64,000 nucleotides of DNA from Planomonospora sp. ID67723 (GTDB lineage: Bacteria > Actinomycetota > Actinomycetes > Streptosporangiales > Streptosporangiaceae): positions 310,001-374,000 of the forward strand of contig NZ_JABTEZ010000006.1 of the NCBI RefSeq assembly GCF_015711605.1. The letters are read 5' to 3'. The stretch's first letter is position 1. Each line of letters starts with the position of its first letter. Of this stretch, positions 24,582-33,131 are shown one piece after another. A model generated the notes under the pieces. That model saw only the letters and a list, made by a program, of their open reading frames with translations. It was not told the DNA's origin and did no database searches. A program made the position numbers and the translations under genes.

Positions 24582-25170
24582 AGGTAGGACTGGGCCGTCC
24601 CCGGGGCCCGAGCCCGAGGAAGTCGAGGTCCGGCTGGCGGCCCGCCTCGCGGAGCTCCGGGTGGAGCGTGGCTGGTCGTTGGAGGAGCTGGCGCAGCGGA
24701 CAGGAGTGAGCCGCTCGACCCTGTCTCGGCTGGAGCGTGCGGAGATCAGCCCGACGGCGGCCCTGCTGGGCAGGTTGTGCGCCGCCTACGGGCGGACGAT
24801 GTCGAGGCTCCTGGCCGAGGTGGAGCCGGAGCCGCCGCTGCTGGTGCGCGCGGGGGAGCAGACGGTGTGGCGGGACGAGGCGTCGGGATTCGTCCGGCGC
24901 TCGGTGTCCCCACCCCACGCCGGCCTGCGCGGCGAGATCATCGAGGGAGTCCTGAGCCCGGGCGCGGACATCTCCTACGAGGGGCCGCCCGTACCGGGGC
25001 TGGAGCAGCACATCTGGGTGCTGCACGGGACGCTCGAGGTCACCGCCGACGGCCACGCGCACCGGGTCCGGGCGGGTGACTGCCTGCGGTTCCGTCTGTG
25101 GGGCCGCTCGCGCTTCCGCTGCCCGGGCTCCGAACCGGTTCGCTACGCCCTGATGGTCGTCCTGCCGTGA
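24574..25170 (+). CDS. XRE-family regulator with C-terminal cupin domain
   Basis: The protein of about 198 aa has an N-terminal helix-turn-helix (LAARLAELRVERGWSLEELA, then TGVSRSTLSRLERAEISPTA) and a C-terminal cupin sensor (LEQHIWVLHGTLEVTADGHA, then HRVRAGDCLRFRLWG). This is the SutR/PuuR-like class that senses small molecules. It acts in the cytoplasm as a repressor. Start at GTG 24574 is assumed; an in-frame GTG 24544 would add ten residues. The GNAT gene follows after 16 bp and is probably co-transcribed, so it is a likely target. Confidence 0.85.
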   Translation: MREGRTGPSPGPEPEEVEVRLAARLAELRVERGWSLEELAQRTGVSRSTLSRLERAEISPTAALLGRLCAAYGRTMSRLLAEVEPEPPLLVRAGEQTVWRDEASGFVRRSVSPPHAGLRGEIIEGVLSPGADISYEGPPVPGLEQHIWVLHGTLEVTADGHAHRVRAGDCLRFRLWGRSRFRCPGSEPVRYALMVVLP

Positions 25171-25186
25171 CCAGCGAAGGATCCGC

Positions 25187-25708
25187 ATGACGCACACGAT
25201 CACCCGCCTGTCCGCCGGCGACTTCCGCGACAACGTGAAGGAGCTCGCCGAGCTCCTCGCCGACGCCGTCGACGGAGGCGCCTCCCTCGGCTTCCTCGCG
25301 TCCCTCGACCGGAGTTCGGCGGCCGACTGGTGGCACACCCGGGCGCCCGCCGTGGCCGACGGCAGCCTCGTCGTCTGGGTCTCCCGCGGCCCTGAAGGCG
25401 TCAACGGCACCGTCAGTCTGGCCTTCGAGGGCAAGGCCAACGGACGGCACCGCGCCGAAGTCGTCAAGCTGATGGTCCACCGGCACGCCCGCGGCCGGGG
25501 TGTGGGGCGCGACCTCCTCACCGCCGCCGAGCGGGCGGCCGTCCAGGCCGGAGTGTCCCTGCTGCTGCTGGACACCGAGACCGGCAGCCACGCGGAGAGC
25601 CTCTACGGCTCCGCCGGCTGGACCCGCTACGGCGTCGTCCCCGACTACGCCGCCGACCCGGCGGGCCGCCTGCGGGACTGCAGCTTCTTCTACAAGCGGC
25701 TCGGCTGA
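25187..25708 (+). CDS. GNAT-family N-acetyltransferase
   Basis: The 173-aa protein has the acetyl-CoA-binding motif A as VVKLMVHRHARGRGVGRDLL (R-G-R-G-V-G loop near residues 103-108). LLLLDTETGSHAESLYGSAGW follows, the typical beta5-alpha4 part, then YFYKRL-like SFFYKRLG at the end. It transfers an acetyl group from acetyl-CoA to a small molecule. It follows an XRE-cupin regulator in an operon; GAAGGA precedes ATG 25187. Confidence 0.88.
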   Translation: MTHTITRLSAGDFRDNVKELAELLADAVDGGASLGFLASLDRSSAADWWHTRAPAVADGSLVVWVSRGPEGVNGTVSLAFEGKANGRHRAEVVKLMVHRHARGRGVGRDLLTAAERAAVQAGVSLLLLDTETGSHAESLYGSAGWTRYGVVPDYAADPAGRLRDCSFFYKRLG

Positions 25709-25737
25709 CGGCCGCCGGACCCGGGGGCCGTCCGCGG

Positions 25738-25770
25738 GGCGGATCTTCCGGGCCGCCCGGGAGATCCGCC
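25738..25770. terminator. Bidirectional terminator hairpin
   Basis: GGCGGATCTTCCGGGC pairs with GCCCGGGAGATCCGCC (16 bp, one T-G wobble) with a minimal loop. It lies between the convergent acetyltransferase and Clp-N genes, only 17 bp from the latter's stop. Confidence 0.75.
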
Positions 25771-25786
25771 CGACGCCGCTCGGAGG

Positions 25787-26527
25787 TCACTCCTGCTTCT
25801 GGGCGGCCACGAAGGCCGCCAGGGCTGCGGCGATGTCGGCTTCGGCTCTCGCCTTGTCGACGCCGAGGCCGGCGAGCACGCCGGTGCCGTCCTCGAGCTC
25901 CAGCAGCGCGAGCAGGATGTGCTCGGTCCCGATGTAGTTGTGACCCAGCCGCAGGGCCTCCCGGAAGGTGAGCTCCAGCACCTTGCGCGCCCCGGAGTCG
26001 TACGGGATGAGGCCGGGCACCCGGTCGACCCCCGCGGGCAGCGCCGCGGTCACGGCCTGCCGGACGGCTTCCGGCGGCACCCCCTGTGCGACGAGCGCCT
26101 TCACGGCGAGCCCGTCCGGCTCGCTCAGCAGTCCCAGCACGAGGTGCTCGGGGCGGACCTCGTCGTTGCCGGCGGCCTGGGCCTCGTTGTGCGCCGCCAT
26201 CACGGTGTTCCTCGCCCGCGGGGTGAACCGGGTGAACCCCTGGTCGAGGTCGAGGCCGGACGGTTCGCCGGAGGCCTTGGGCACGAAGCGCTTCTGGGCC
26301 GCCTGCTTGGTGACCCCCATGCTCCTGCCGATGTCGGTCCAGGACGCGCCCGAGCGCCTCGCCTGATCGACGAAGTGGCCGATCAGATGGTCGGCCACGT
26401 CCCCGAGGTAGTCGGCGGCGACGACCGCACCGGCGAGCTGCTCGAGGGCGCCGGAGTGCGCTTTCTTGATGGCCTCGATCAGGTCGTCGAGCCGTACTGC
26501 GTTGGTCGTGCGTGTGGGTTCCGTCAT
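25787..26527 (-). CDS. Clp-N (double Clp repeat) domain regulator-like protein
   Basis: The 246-aa protein has an N-terminal helical region with a helix-turn-helix-like segment (ASWTDIGRSMGVTKQAAQKR, about residues 61-80). Two Clp N-repeats follow (FTPRARNTVMAAHNEAQAAG with EHLVLGLLSEPDG; and ARKVLELTFREALRLGHNYI with EHILLALLE). There is no AAA+ ATPase, so it is not a Clp chaperone. This architecture occurs in actinobacterial stress-linked regulators or adaptors. The gene has its own promoter inside two CGTCAAC-type palindromes. The helix-turn-helix suggests it binds them itself. It is convergent with the GNAT gene. Confidence 0.82.
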   Translation of the reverse strand: MTEPTRTTNAVRLDDLIEAIKKAHSGALEQLAGAVVAADYLGDVADHLIGHFVDQARRSGASWTDIGRSMGVTKQAAQKRFVPKASGEPSGLDLDQGFTRFTPRARNTVMAAHNEAQAAGNDEVRPEHLVLGLLSEPDGLAVKALVAQGVPPEAVRQAVTAALPAGVDRVPGLIPYDSGARKVLELTFREALRLGHNYIGTEHILLALLELEDGTGVLAGLGVDKARAEADIAAALAAFVAAQKQE

Positions 26528-26528
26528 G

Positions 26529-26575
26529 CGTCAACCATAGGTTGACGAACACCGATCGTCAACCCACAGTTGACG
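26529..26575 (-). promoter_or_regulatory. Promoter embedded in two palindromic operators
   Basis: Palindrome 1 is CGTCAACC-ATA-GGTTGACG (26529-26547, perfect). Palindrome 2 is CGTCAAC-CCACA-GTTGACG (26557-26575, perfect). Their centres are 28 bp apart. The minus-strand -35 box TTGACG (26562-26557) comes from palindrome 2, and the -10 box TATGGT (26539-26534), 17 bp on, comes from palindrome 1. Transcription would start at or next to the ATG at 26527, a leaderless mRNA. Confidence 0.75.
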
Positions 26576-26686
26576 ATTGGAGGTTCTGGAGGCGGCCGTC
26601 CTTGTCCGCGGCGTCCGGACGGTGGCGGGCCGGGTGCGGCGGGCCCATGGACGAGGGCCGGCCCGGCGCCTGGGCCGGCCCCGGTG

Positions 26687-27301
26687 TCAGAGTTCGCAGG
26701 TGCTGCTGCGGAACTCGGTCTCGCAGACGTCGTTGACGCCCGGGCCGCCGCTGCCGCGGTCGAACCCGGCGTCTCCGCTCACGATGTCGTTGTTGCCGCC
26801 GCCGCCGCGCAGGAGGTCGTCACCGTCGTCGCCGTTGACGATGTCCCTGCCGGAGCCGCCGGTGTACTCGTCGCCGCCCGCCCCCATGAACCCGCGCAGG
26901 TTCACGCCGGAGGAGTTGGTGACGATGTCGTCGCCGCCTTGGGTGCTGACCTGGATGCCGTTCACCCCGATGACCGGGCATCTGACCGTGGTGGAGGTGA
27001 TCTTGGTGCAGGTGCCGCCGGCGGTCATCGAGTCGGCGGTGTTGGCCACCTCGAAGAAGTCGGGGACGGTGCCCAGCTTCCTGATCGTGATGCGGTCGGC
27101 GACGTTTCCGGAGTTGACCAGCAAGGTGCTCCCGGAGACGGTGACGCCGGTGGCGGCGTGCGCGGAGCCGCCCAGCGCCAGTACCGAGACGGCCGCGAGC
27201 GCGCCGACGGCCAGCGCCTGGGCCACGGTCCTGCGGATCGAGCGGGACCGCCGGTGAGCGGTGATCGCCGCGTTCGGGTGCGTTTCTGTGTTCGGGTACA
27301 T
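26687..27301 (-). CDS. Secreted RTX-like calcium-binding repeat protein
   Basis: The 204-aa precursor starts MYPNTETHPNAAITAHRRSR and has a long signal peptide ending LALGGSAHA. After a beta-rich domain with two Cys (GTCTKITSTTVRCPV) it has nonapeptide-like repeats: GGDDIVTNSSG, GAGGDEYTGGSGRDIVNGDD and GDDLLRGGGGNNDIVSGDAG. These GGxGxDxux turns bind Ca2+ in RTX proteins. A Cys pair near the end (DVCETEFRSSTC) closes it. Exported by Sec. GAGAGG precedes ATG 27301. Likely a cell-surface or extracellular protein; function unknown. Confidence 0.8.
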   Translation of the reverse strand: MYPNTETHPNAAITAHRRSRSIRRTVAQALAVGALAAVSVLALGGSAHAATGVTVSGSTLLVNSGNVADRITIRKLGTVPDFFEVANTADSMTAGGTCTKITSTTVRCPVIGVNGIQVSTQGGDDIVTNSSGVNLRGFMGAGGDEYTGGSGRDIVNGDDGDDLLRGGGGNNDIVSGDAGFDRGSGGPGVNDVCETEFRSSTCEL

Positions 27302-27923
27302 TTCTGCCTCTCTGGTGCATCGATGGTGGTGCACCCGCGACGGTGATTCACCGCGGGTGCCTGACCCGAATCCAGTACAGCCCGGGAGTGGCTCCCGATC
27401 TGCGTCCTATTGCACAGAGAGGAAAGATTCGCCTGAGGCGCAAGCCGGAGGAAATGGGTGGGGAGAATGGCCGCCACGCCCATCGACGCGACGGTACAGG
27501 CGGTTCATGGGGTTGCATATACCCAGGTCGGCAGCTTGTCTGTTGTTGAGGGAGCGGGATGCGAAGCAAGAAGTGAAATCTCTCCTTCGTCTTCCGCGGG
27601 ACCGGTTCTCGGCGATTCATCGGAAGGCTGGAACGGGAAGGCGGAAATCGGAGAATCCGTGCTCGGTGTGCATTCGTCTCGAGCGGTCTCGCGAATCATG
27701 CGCGACTAATCGCGCAGCACGTCTTCGCTCATCCTGGTCGCGGTCGGCCGCAGCTACCTGGCCGGACTCGGCCCCTTCCCCGAACGAGCCGCCGGCCACC
27801 CCGACCCACCGCGGGACTCCTGACCGCGAGGCCCTGACCGTCGCAGGCGCCCGCCGCTCTCCGATGACACGCCCGGACCCCGAACGGTGAACCTTTCGCC
27901 GCGCGCCGCAGTCCAAACGATCC
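27302..27923. other. Long intergenic region, nothing recognised
   Basis: About 620 bp between divergent secreted-protein genes. It is less GC-rich than its surroundings (27380-27720) and has only short frames without ribosome sites or family features. It presumably carries the two promoters. No further feature is claimed. Confidence 0.45.
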
Positions 27924-28499
27924 ATGAGAAGAACATGTCAGGCCCTGGCCGCGCTGACGCTGGCCATGGGCGGCATCGTGGCCGCATCACCGGCCCGGGC
28001 CGGCACGGAGTCCGCCTGTCCGGTCCCTGCCGAGGCCGACGTCCAGCGATCCGCGAAGAACCGGGTCGACCGGCCGCCGAGGGGTGCGAAGGCGGTCAGA
28101 GGGCTTCGTGTCGGCCGCATCCCGGAAGGCTTCTCCTGGGGGCGGGTCAACGTCTACAAGCACGACGGCCTGGGTGAGTACGGCTATGTCTGGTCCGACG
28201 ACCGCGACGACACCGATCGGGCGCACAGGCTGCTGTGGGTGCGGGTCGCGTGCTGGCCCGAAGCCGCCCGACCGGCCCAGCTGAGCGGGGTCCCCTTCGT
28301 CGAGGGAACCTTCTCGGACGATATGCGGCAGATCAGGATCGGCGGGCGCACGGTGCTCACCAAGGAAGGAGATGGCGCGCTGGGTCACGGACGGTACGCC
28401 GGCTGGGTCGAGCGGAAGGGAGTCGTGATCACGGTGATGGCCAGCGAGCCGCTCGTCGCGGAACTGGCCGGGATCATCAAGGGGATCACGCTGCGCTGA
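27924..28499 (+). CDS. Secreted hypothetical protein (191 aa)
   Basis: The precursor has a signal peptide (residues 1-26, MRRTCQALAALTLAMGGIVA, cleavage near ARA|G). The mature domain is mixed alpha/beta with two Cys (SACPVP and VACWPE). It is rich in charged strands such as YGYVWSDDRDDTD and ends with EPLVAELAGIIKGITL. It resembles uncharacterised secreted actinobacterial proteins. No catalytic motif is visible. Monocistronic. Confidence 0.65.
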   Translation: MRRTCQALAALTLAMGGIVAASPARAGTESACPVPAEADVQRSAKNRVDRPPRGAKAVRGLRVGRIPEGFSWGRVNVYKHDGLGEYGYVWSDDRDDTDRAHRLLWVRVACWPEAARPAQLSGVPFVEGTFSDDMRQIRIGGRTVLTKEGDGALGHGRYAGWVERKGVVITVMASEPLVAELAGIIKGITLR

Positions 28500-28659
28500 G
28501 GCGCTTTCGCGACCGGCGCCGGGCTCTGCCGCGCAGGCGGGCGCCGGACGGCGACACGGCCTGACCCCCTGATCGCCGGTTCTGCGGGCACGCCTGCCTC
28601 GGGCGGGCCGCGCAGCGGAGTGCCGGCCGCTTCCGCCGCGCCGCCGCACCCGTCCGCGC

Positions 28660-29214
28660 TCAGGTGACGGGGCGGCCGGTCCCCTCGCCGGGCAGGTAGC
28701 CGCCGTCGTCCTCCGCCGTCCGGCCGGATCCGGCGTCCGGATCCTCCTCGTCGGAGGCGACCCAGTCCAGGTCGGCTCCCACCTGCCCGCCGGCGGGCGA
28801 GGCCGTACGGCCAGGCAGAGGCCCGTCGTCGCCCGGACCGCCCTCCACCGGGCCCTTCGCCCGGCGTCCGGCGTCCGGGTTGTCCAAGGGCTCGCCCTCG
28901 TCCCCGGGCATGGGACGCGGGCTCGGGCCGGCCACCGTCTCGGTGTGCCCCTCGATCTCGTCGGTCCGCGCGCCCACCGCCTTCTCGTCCGAGCCCGCCG
29001 TCCCGGGCTGCTCGTCGTCGCGGCCGGCGACGTACCCCATCGACCGGGACCAGCCGCTCTTGGGCTCGGCGTCGTCATCGGGGCGCCCACCCGGTTTGGC
29101 GTTGGAGCCGCGGATCGACGCCGGGCCGATGTCGCCGCCCATGTTGTGCAGCTCGGGGTCGAAGGTGGTGCCCTTCAGGCTCTCCCTTTCCTTCTCCCGC
29201 TTGTCCTCGTTCAC
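28660..29214 (-). CDS. Acidic intrinsically disordered protein
   Basis: The 184-aa protein starts at GTG 29214 (VNEDKREKERESLKGTTFDP) with GGGAGC upstream. It is made almost wholly of Asp, Glu, Gly, Pro, Ser and Arg, so it should be disordered. A conserved-looking patch is TTFDPELHNMGGDIGPASIR. The frame extends to GTG 29256, which overlaps the stop of the upstream DUF5709 gene, so the two are coupled. Function unknown; a stress or desiccation role is possible but unproven. Confidence 0.55.
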   Translation of the reverse strand: MNEDKREKERESLKGTTFDPELHNMGGDIGPASIRGSNAKPGGRPDDDAEPKSGWSRSMGYVAGRDDEQPGTAGSDEKAVGARTDEIEGHTETVAGPSPRPMPGDEGEPLDNPDAGRRAKGPVEGGPGDDGPLPGRTASPAGGQVGADLDWVASDEEDPDAGSGRTAEDDGGYLPGEGTGRPVT

Positions 29215-29252
29215 GGTGCTCCCTCCCGCTCGACGGCCGTCCCGCGCGCCGC

Positions 29253-29825
29253 TCACTCCGGCTCCACCCGCATGGCGGCCTCCTCCGCCGAGTAGCCGCC
29301 CGCGTCCGGGCCCACCTCCTCGGCTACCAGGTCGGTCTCGGTGTCCTGCCGGACGCCCTCATCGGGGGCGACCAGCCGGCCCGCCTGGCGGGGTTCGTCC
29401 CAGACGGCGCCCGACGGCTCTTCGGGCTGGGCGGGCCAGTCCTGGTCGACACCGGTGTCCGGTTCGTAGTCGGTGTCGAGGTCGGAGCCCACGCCCAGGC
29501 CGCTCTCGGCCGTCTGGCGGGGTTCGGACCCCATCTCCAGGTCGTCCCGGTCACCGCGGGGCCCGCCGGCCGGTTCGTCGGCGACCCCGAACATCGGCTG
29601 TTCCTCGGGCTCCTCCCTGCGGATCCGGCCCTCCAGGGACTCGCCCTGGATCTGCTCGTCGACGGTGGTCCCGAAATCGTCGACGGCCATGGGCCGGTCC
29701 CCGGGCAGCGGAGCCTCCTGCGGGTCCACCGCCCACTGCTGCTGCGGAGTGCCGTCCTGCAGATCCGGAATCCCCTCGTCCTCGAACCGCGAATGAGGAT
29801 CGTGCTCCGGCGCGTGCTCCCTCAT
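29253..29825 (-). CDS. DUF5709-family protein
   Basis: The 190-aa acidic protein contains the family signature LQDGTPQQQWAVDPQEAPLP, then VDDFGTTVDEQIQGESLEGR, followed by a Glu/Pro/Asp-rich C-terminus ending YSAEEAAMRVEPE. This family is restricted to actinobacteria and has no known function. ATG 29825 is preferred over GTG 29831 because AGGAG lies 6 nt before it. It is followed directly by another disordered acidic protein gene. Confidence 0.8.
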   Translation of the reverse strand: MREHAPEHDPHSRFEDEGIPDLQDGTPQQQWAVDPQEAPLPGDRPMAVDDFGTTVDEQIQGESLEGRIRREEPEEQPMFGVADEPAGGPRGDRDDLEMGSEPRQTAESGLGVGSDLDTDYEPDTGVDQDWPAQPEEPSGAVWDEPRQAGRLVAPDEGVRQDTETDLVAEEVGPDAGGYSAEEAAMRVEPE

Positions 29826-30097
29826 AGTCACTCCTGCCTGCGGTTTTCCTCTACCCTCCCCTCGGTTCCCTGTCGATTCCGGTCATAACAGGCCGGTGGG
29901 AAACCGGGCCGGGTCGTGGTCCGCCGTACCGGGGCCTTCATCCGGTGCGGTCCGCGGCCTTTTCGCCTCGTGGCGGCCAGCCGGGTCGAGCGCCGGTTCG
30001 GCTTCCCGGCCGAGCAGTCGATCGGGCGGGGCGCGCATCCCCTCAGGGCGGACGACCTCGGCACCCCGGCCCGCTCGGATCGCCGCCGGTCGCGGTC

Positions 30098-30964
30098 CTA
30101 CTCGGCCAGGACCTGGCGCAACGCGACGGCGAAGGCGTCCGGGTCTCCCTTCATGCCGAACTCACCGTCGAGGAAACCGCCGTGGTGGCTGGGGAAGACC
30201 GCCGGCTCCACGCCGAGCCGTTCGGCGACCGCCACGCCCGCGCGGTAGGCCAGGGTCTCCTCCGACTCGGCTCCGACGGCGACGACGATGCGGGTCGACG
30301 CGCCGCGCAGCGCGTCGAAGTCGTGCTCGTAGTGCGTGCACGTCATGAGATTCTGCCCGAACAGCACGTCGTCACGGGAGCCGTCGTCCTCCGTCGGCAT
30401 CCCGAAATCCGCCGGGCTCTGAACGGGCAGACCGGCGAAGTCGGCCGGAACCTCTCCGCGCAGGCTGGTGATCGCGATGAATTTCACCATCGCCGGTCCG
30501 AAGCCGTCCCGCTCGTACGTCCGGCGGATGTCGGCCACCGCGGCCAGCGCCTGCTTCCGGTCCGGCAGGACCTGGACGGCCGGCGGTTCGTGCGCCACGA
30601 GCGTGCTGACCTGCTCCGGGTGCCGGGCCACCAGCGCCAGCGCGTTGACGGCGCCCCCGCTGCTGGCGAAGATGTCCACCGGCCCGCCGCCGAGAGCGTC
30701 GATCAGCCGGCGCAGGTCGTCCGCATGCTGATCGGGGGTCGACTCGCCGCCGCGGTCGGTCCGCTCGCTCCGCCCGGCCCCGCGCGGGTCATAGGTCACC
30801 ACCGTACGGTCCCGGAAGTGCCCGGCCAGGGTGGTGAACCCGCTGGCGTCCATCGGCGATCCGATCATCAGCAGAATCGGCGCGGCGTCCCCCTCTGCCT
30901 GCCGTACGTCGTAGCGGACGACGGCACCGGGCACCTCAAGGGTGTGGGTCGCGGACTCGGTCAT
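30098..30964 (-). CDS. Alpha/beta hydrolase
   Basis: The 288-aa protein has an alpha/beta-hydrolase fold: the oxyanion/strand region ILLMIGSPMDASGF, YDPRGAGRSE (residues 58-67), and the nucleophile elbow VDIFASSGGAVNAL with Ser102. The first Gly of the usual GxSxG is Ala here. An acidic residue follows in the VGAESEE region and the catalytic His is probably in FPSHHGGFLDG near the C-terminus. No signal peptide. GAAGGAG precedes ATG 30964. Likely a cytoplasmic esterase-type enzyme; substrate unknown. Confidence 0.85.
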   Translation of the reverse strand: MTESATHTLEVPGAVVRYDVRQAEGDAAPILLMIGSPMDASGFTTLAGHFRDRTVVTYDPRGAGRSERTDRGGESTPDQHADDLRRLIDALGGGPVDIFASSGGAVNALALVARHPEQVSTLVAHEPPAVQVLPDRKQALAAVADIRRTYERDGFGPAMVKFIAITSLRGEVPADFAGLPVQSPADFGMPTEDDGSRDDVLFGQNLMTCTHYEHDFDALRGASTRIVVAVGAESEETLAYRAGVAVAERLGVEPAVFPSHHGGFLDGEFGMKGDPDAFAVALRQVLAE

Positions 30965-31149
30965 GCGATCGCTCCTTCTCAAGGCTCGTGACGCCGGGCG
31001 GCGGGGGCGGCGACGTCCTTGCCTCGCATCCACGGGCATCGGACACTAGTTCGAGGGCATCCTAGTCCGGTCTCAACGGCTGTACAGGGTGAAACGCCCG
31101 CCGCCGAGCCCGGTGCGGATTCGAGGCGCGGTGGCCCGGGCGAGCACCG

Positions 31150-32220
31150 TCAGGCGCGGCCGACGATCACGCCCGCACGGTCGATGACCACGACGTCGAC
31201 GGCGACCGGGGCCCCCCGGAGCACGCCCTCGGCGGTACGGCGGGCACGCGCGGCGACCAGGTCCCCCAGCGGGAGGCCGGCCTCCTGGCACAGGCGCAGG
31301 GCGTGCAGGGCGGTGTTGGCGGCACGGACCCGCCCGGCCAGTTCCCCGTCCCCGCCCGCCTCGCGTACCAGCTCGGCGAGCAGCTCCGGGCTGACCTGGG
31401 AGCGGCCCGAGTGGAGGTCGAGGTGGCCGTCGGCGAGCTTGGACAGCTTGCCGATGCCTCCCGCGATCGTCAGCCGGGGGACCGGATGCCTGCGCAGGTA
31501 CTTCAGCACCGCGCCCGCGAAGTCGCCCATGTCGAGCAGGGCGTCCTCCGGCAGGCCGTACAGCTCGGCCGCGACCCGCTCCGAGGTGCTCCCGGTGCAC
31601 CCGGCGACGTGCGTGTACCCCGCGGCGCGGGCCACGTCGATCCCGCGGCGGATGCTGTCGATCCAGGCCGAGCACGAGTACGGCACCACGACTCCGGTCG
31701 TGCCGAGGATGGAGAGCCCGCCCAGGATGCCCAGCCGGGGGTTCCAGGTCTTCCTGGCCAGTTCCTCGCCGTGCTCGACGGAGATCTCCACGACCACGTC
31801 CCCGGTCCCGCCGTGCCGGGCGGCCACCGCGGCCACGTGCTCGCGCATCATCCGCCGGGGCACCGGGTTGATCGCCGGCTCGCCCACCTCCAGCGGCAGG
31901 CCCGGCTTGGTGACCGTCCCCACGCCGGGACCCGCGGCGAACACCACGCCGGTGCCCGGGGCGCCGTGCCGCACCGTCGAGGAGATCAGCGCGCCGTGCG
32001 TCACGTCGGGGTCGTCACCGGCGTCCTTGACCACCGAGGCCGTCGCCGTACCGTCCGTCAGGCCCTCGCGGGCCAGCGCGAACGCCGGGCGCTGTCCCCG
32101 GGGCAGGGTGATCTCCACCGGGTCGGGGAAGCCGCCGGTCAGCAGCGCGGTGTAGGCGGCGGTGGTCGCCGCGGTGGCGCACGCGCCGGTGGTCCAGCCG
32201 TGGCGCAGGGGCGCGCTCAC
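31150..32220 (-). CDS. cbiD: Cobalt-precorrin-5B C1-methyltransferase
   Basis: The 356-aa protein starts MSAPLRHGWTTGACATAATT, the hallmark CbiD opening (GxTTGxCAxAA). Further blocks include VVKDAGDDPDVTHG, GAPGTGVVFAAGPGVGTVTK and ILGGLSILGTTGVVVPYS. CbiD puts the C1 methyl on the corrin ring from S-adenosylmethionine and removes the C20 part in the anaerobic-type pathway. In many actinobacteria it replaces CobF. It is transcribed toward the left, divergent from cobK, with a 27-bp tandem repeat between them. Confidence 0.93.
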   Translation of the reverse strand: MSAPLRHGWTTGACATAATTAAYTALLTGGFPDPVEITLPRGQRPAFALAREGLTDGTATASVVKDAGDDPDVTHGALISSTVRHGAPGTGVVFAAGPGVGTVTKPGLPLEVGEPAINPVPRRMMREHVAAVAARHGGTGDVVVEISVEHGEELARKTWNPRLGILGGLSILGTTGVVVPYSCSAWIDSIRRGIDVARAAGYTHVAGCTGSTSERVAAELYGLPEDALLDMGDFAGAVLKYLRRHPVPRLTIAGGIGKLSKLADGHLDLHSGRSQVSPELLAELVREAGGDGELAGRVRAANTALHALRLCQEAGLPLGDLVAARARRTAEGVLRGAPVAVDVVVIDRAGVIVGRA

Positions 32221-32241
32221 GGTCCGTCCGCCTGCCGGTAC

Positions 32242-32318
32242 GGTGTCCCAGAGTTGCGGGGCCGCAATGGTGTCCCAGAGTTGCGGGGCCGCAATGGTGT
32301 CCCAGAGTTGCGGGAACG
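32242..32318 (+). repeat. 27-bp tandem repeat, three units
   Basis: Units start at 32242, 32269 and 32296. Units 1 and 2 are identical (GTGTCCCAGAGTTGCGGGGC core). Unit 3 matches for about 20 bp and then diverges. It fills most of the spacer between the divergent cbiD and cobK genes. Confidence 0.85.
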
Positions 32319-32369
32319 CGGAAGGCCCCGGCCGTTCCGCGGGGCAGGAGGCGGGAGAGAGGTGGCGGG

Positions 32370-33131
32370 GTGCTGAACGTCCTGGTGCTGGGCGGTACCG
32401 ACGAGGCGCGGCGGCTGGCCGCCGCGCTCGACGGGCGGCCCGGGACGCATGTGGTGTCCTCGCTGGCCGGACGGGTGCGCGATCCGAAACTGCCGGTGGG
32501 CGAGGTGCGCGAGGGCGGCTTCGGCGGCTCCGCAGGGCTCGCGGCCTGGCTGGCGGAGCGCCGGATCGGCGCCGTCGTGGACGCGACGCACCCGTTCGCC
32601 GCCCGGATGAGCGCCTCGGCGGCCGAGGCGGCCCGGATGACAGGGCTTCCCCTGCTGATCCTGCGCAGGCCCGGCTGGGAGGCGGGCCCCGGCGACGACT
32701 GGCGTCCGGTGCCGTCGCTGCAGGCCGCGGCCGAGCTGCTGCCCGCCCTGGGGGAGCGGGTCTTCCTCACCACCGGACGCCGCAGCCTGCCGGTCTTCGC
32801 GGGGCTGGACGGGCTGTGGTTCCTGGCCCGTTCGGTGGACCCGCCCGAGCCCCCGCTCCCGCGCCGGGTGGAGGTGCTGCTCAGCCGGGGCCCGTTCACC
32901 GTCGAGGGCGAGCTCGCCCTGATGCGCGAGCACCGGATCGACGTGCTGGTCACCAAGGACAGCGGCGGGCGGATGACCACGGCCAAGCTGCACGCCGCCC
33001 GCGAGCTCGGCCTGCCGGTCGTGGTCGTACGGCGCCCGCCCGTGCCCGCGGGCGTGCCCGCGGTGCAGACCGTCGAAGCGGCGGCCGGCTGGCTGGAGGC
33101 CGTGGGGAGCGCGGCGGGTCATGCCGGGTAG
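32370..33131 (+). CDS. cobK: Precorrin-6A reductase
   Basis: The 253-aa protein begins at GTG 32370 (VLNVLVLGGTDEARRLAAAL), the CobK/CbiJ Rossmann start (LGGTxEAR). Other blocks are AVVDATHPFAARMSASAAEA, VFLTTGRRSLPVFAG and VLVTKDSGGRMTTAKLHAAR. It reduces the macrocycle of precorrin-6A with NADPH. Its last 13 bp overlap the 3' end of the convergent cobIJ gene. Divergent from cbiD. Confidence 0.92.
   Translation: MLNVLVLGGTDEARRLAAALDGRPGTHVVSSLAGRVRDPKLPVGEVREGGFGGSAGLAAWLAERRIGAVVDATHPFAARMSASAAEAARMTGLPLLILRRPGWEAGPGDDWRPVPSLQAAAELLPALGERVFLTTGRRSLPVFAGLDGLWFLARSVDPPEPPLPRRVEVLLSRGPFTVEGELALMREHRIDVLVTKDSGGRMTTAKLHAARELGLPVVVVRRPPVPAGVPAVQTVEAAAGWLEAVGSAAGHAG

Noticed and set aside
27458-27709. 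83-codon plus-strand frame in the 27.3-27.9 kb gap
   Set aside because: No ribosome site, no protein-like pattern and overlapping frames on both strands.
32242-32318. 27-bp repeats as a CRISPR array
   Set aside because: The units are directly adjacent with no spacers.
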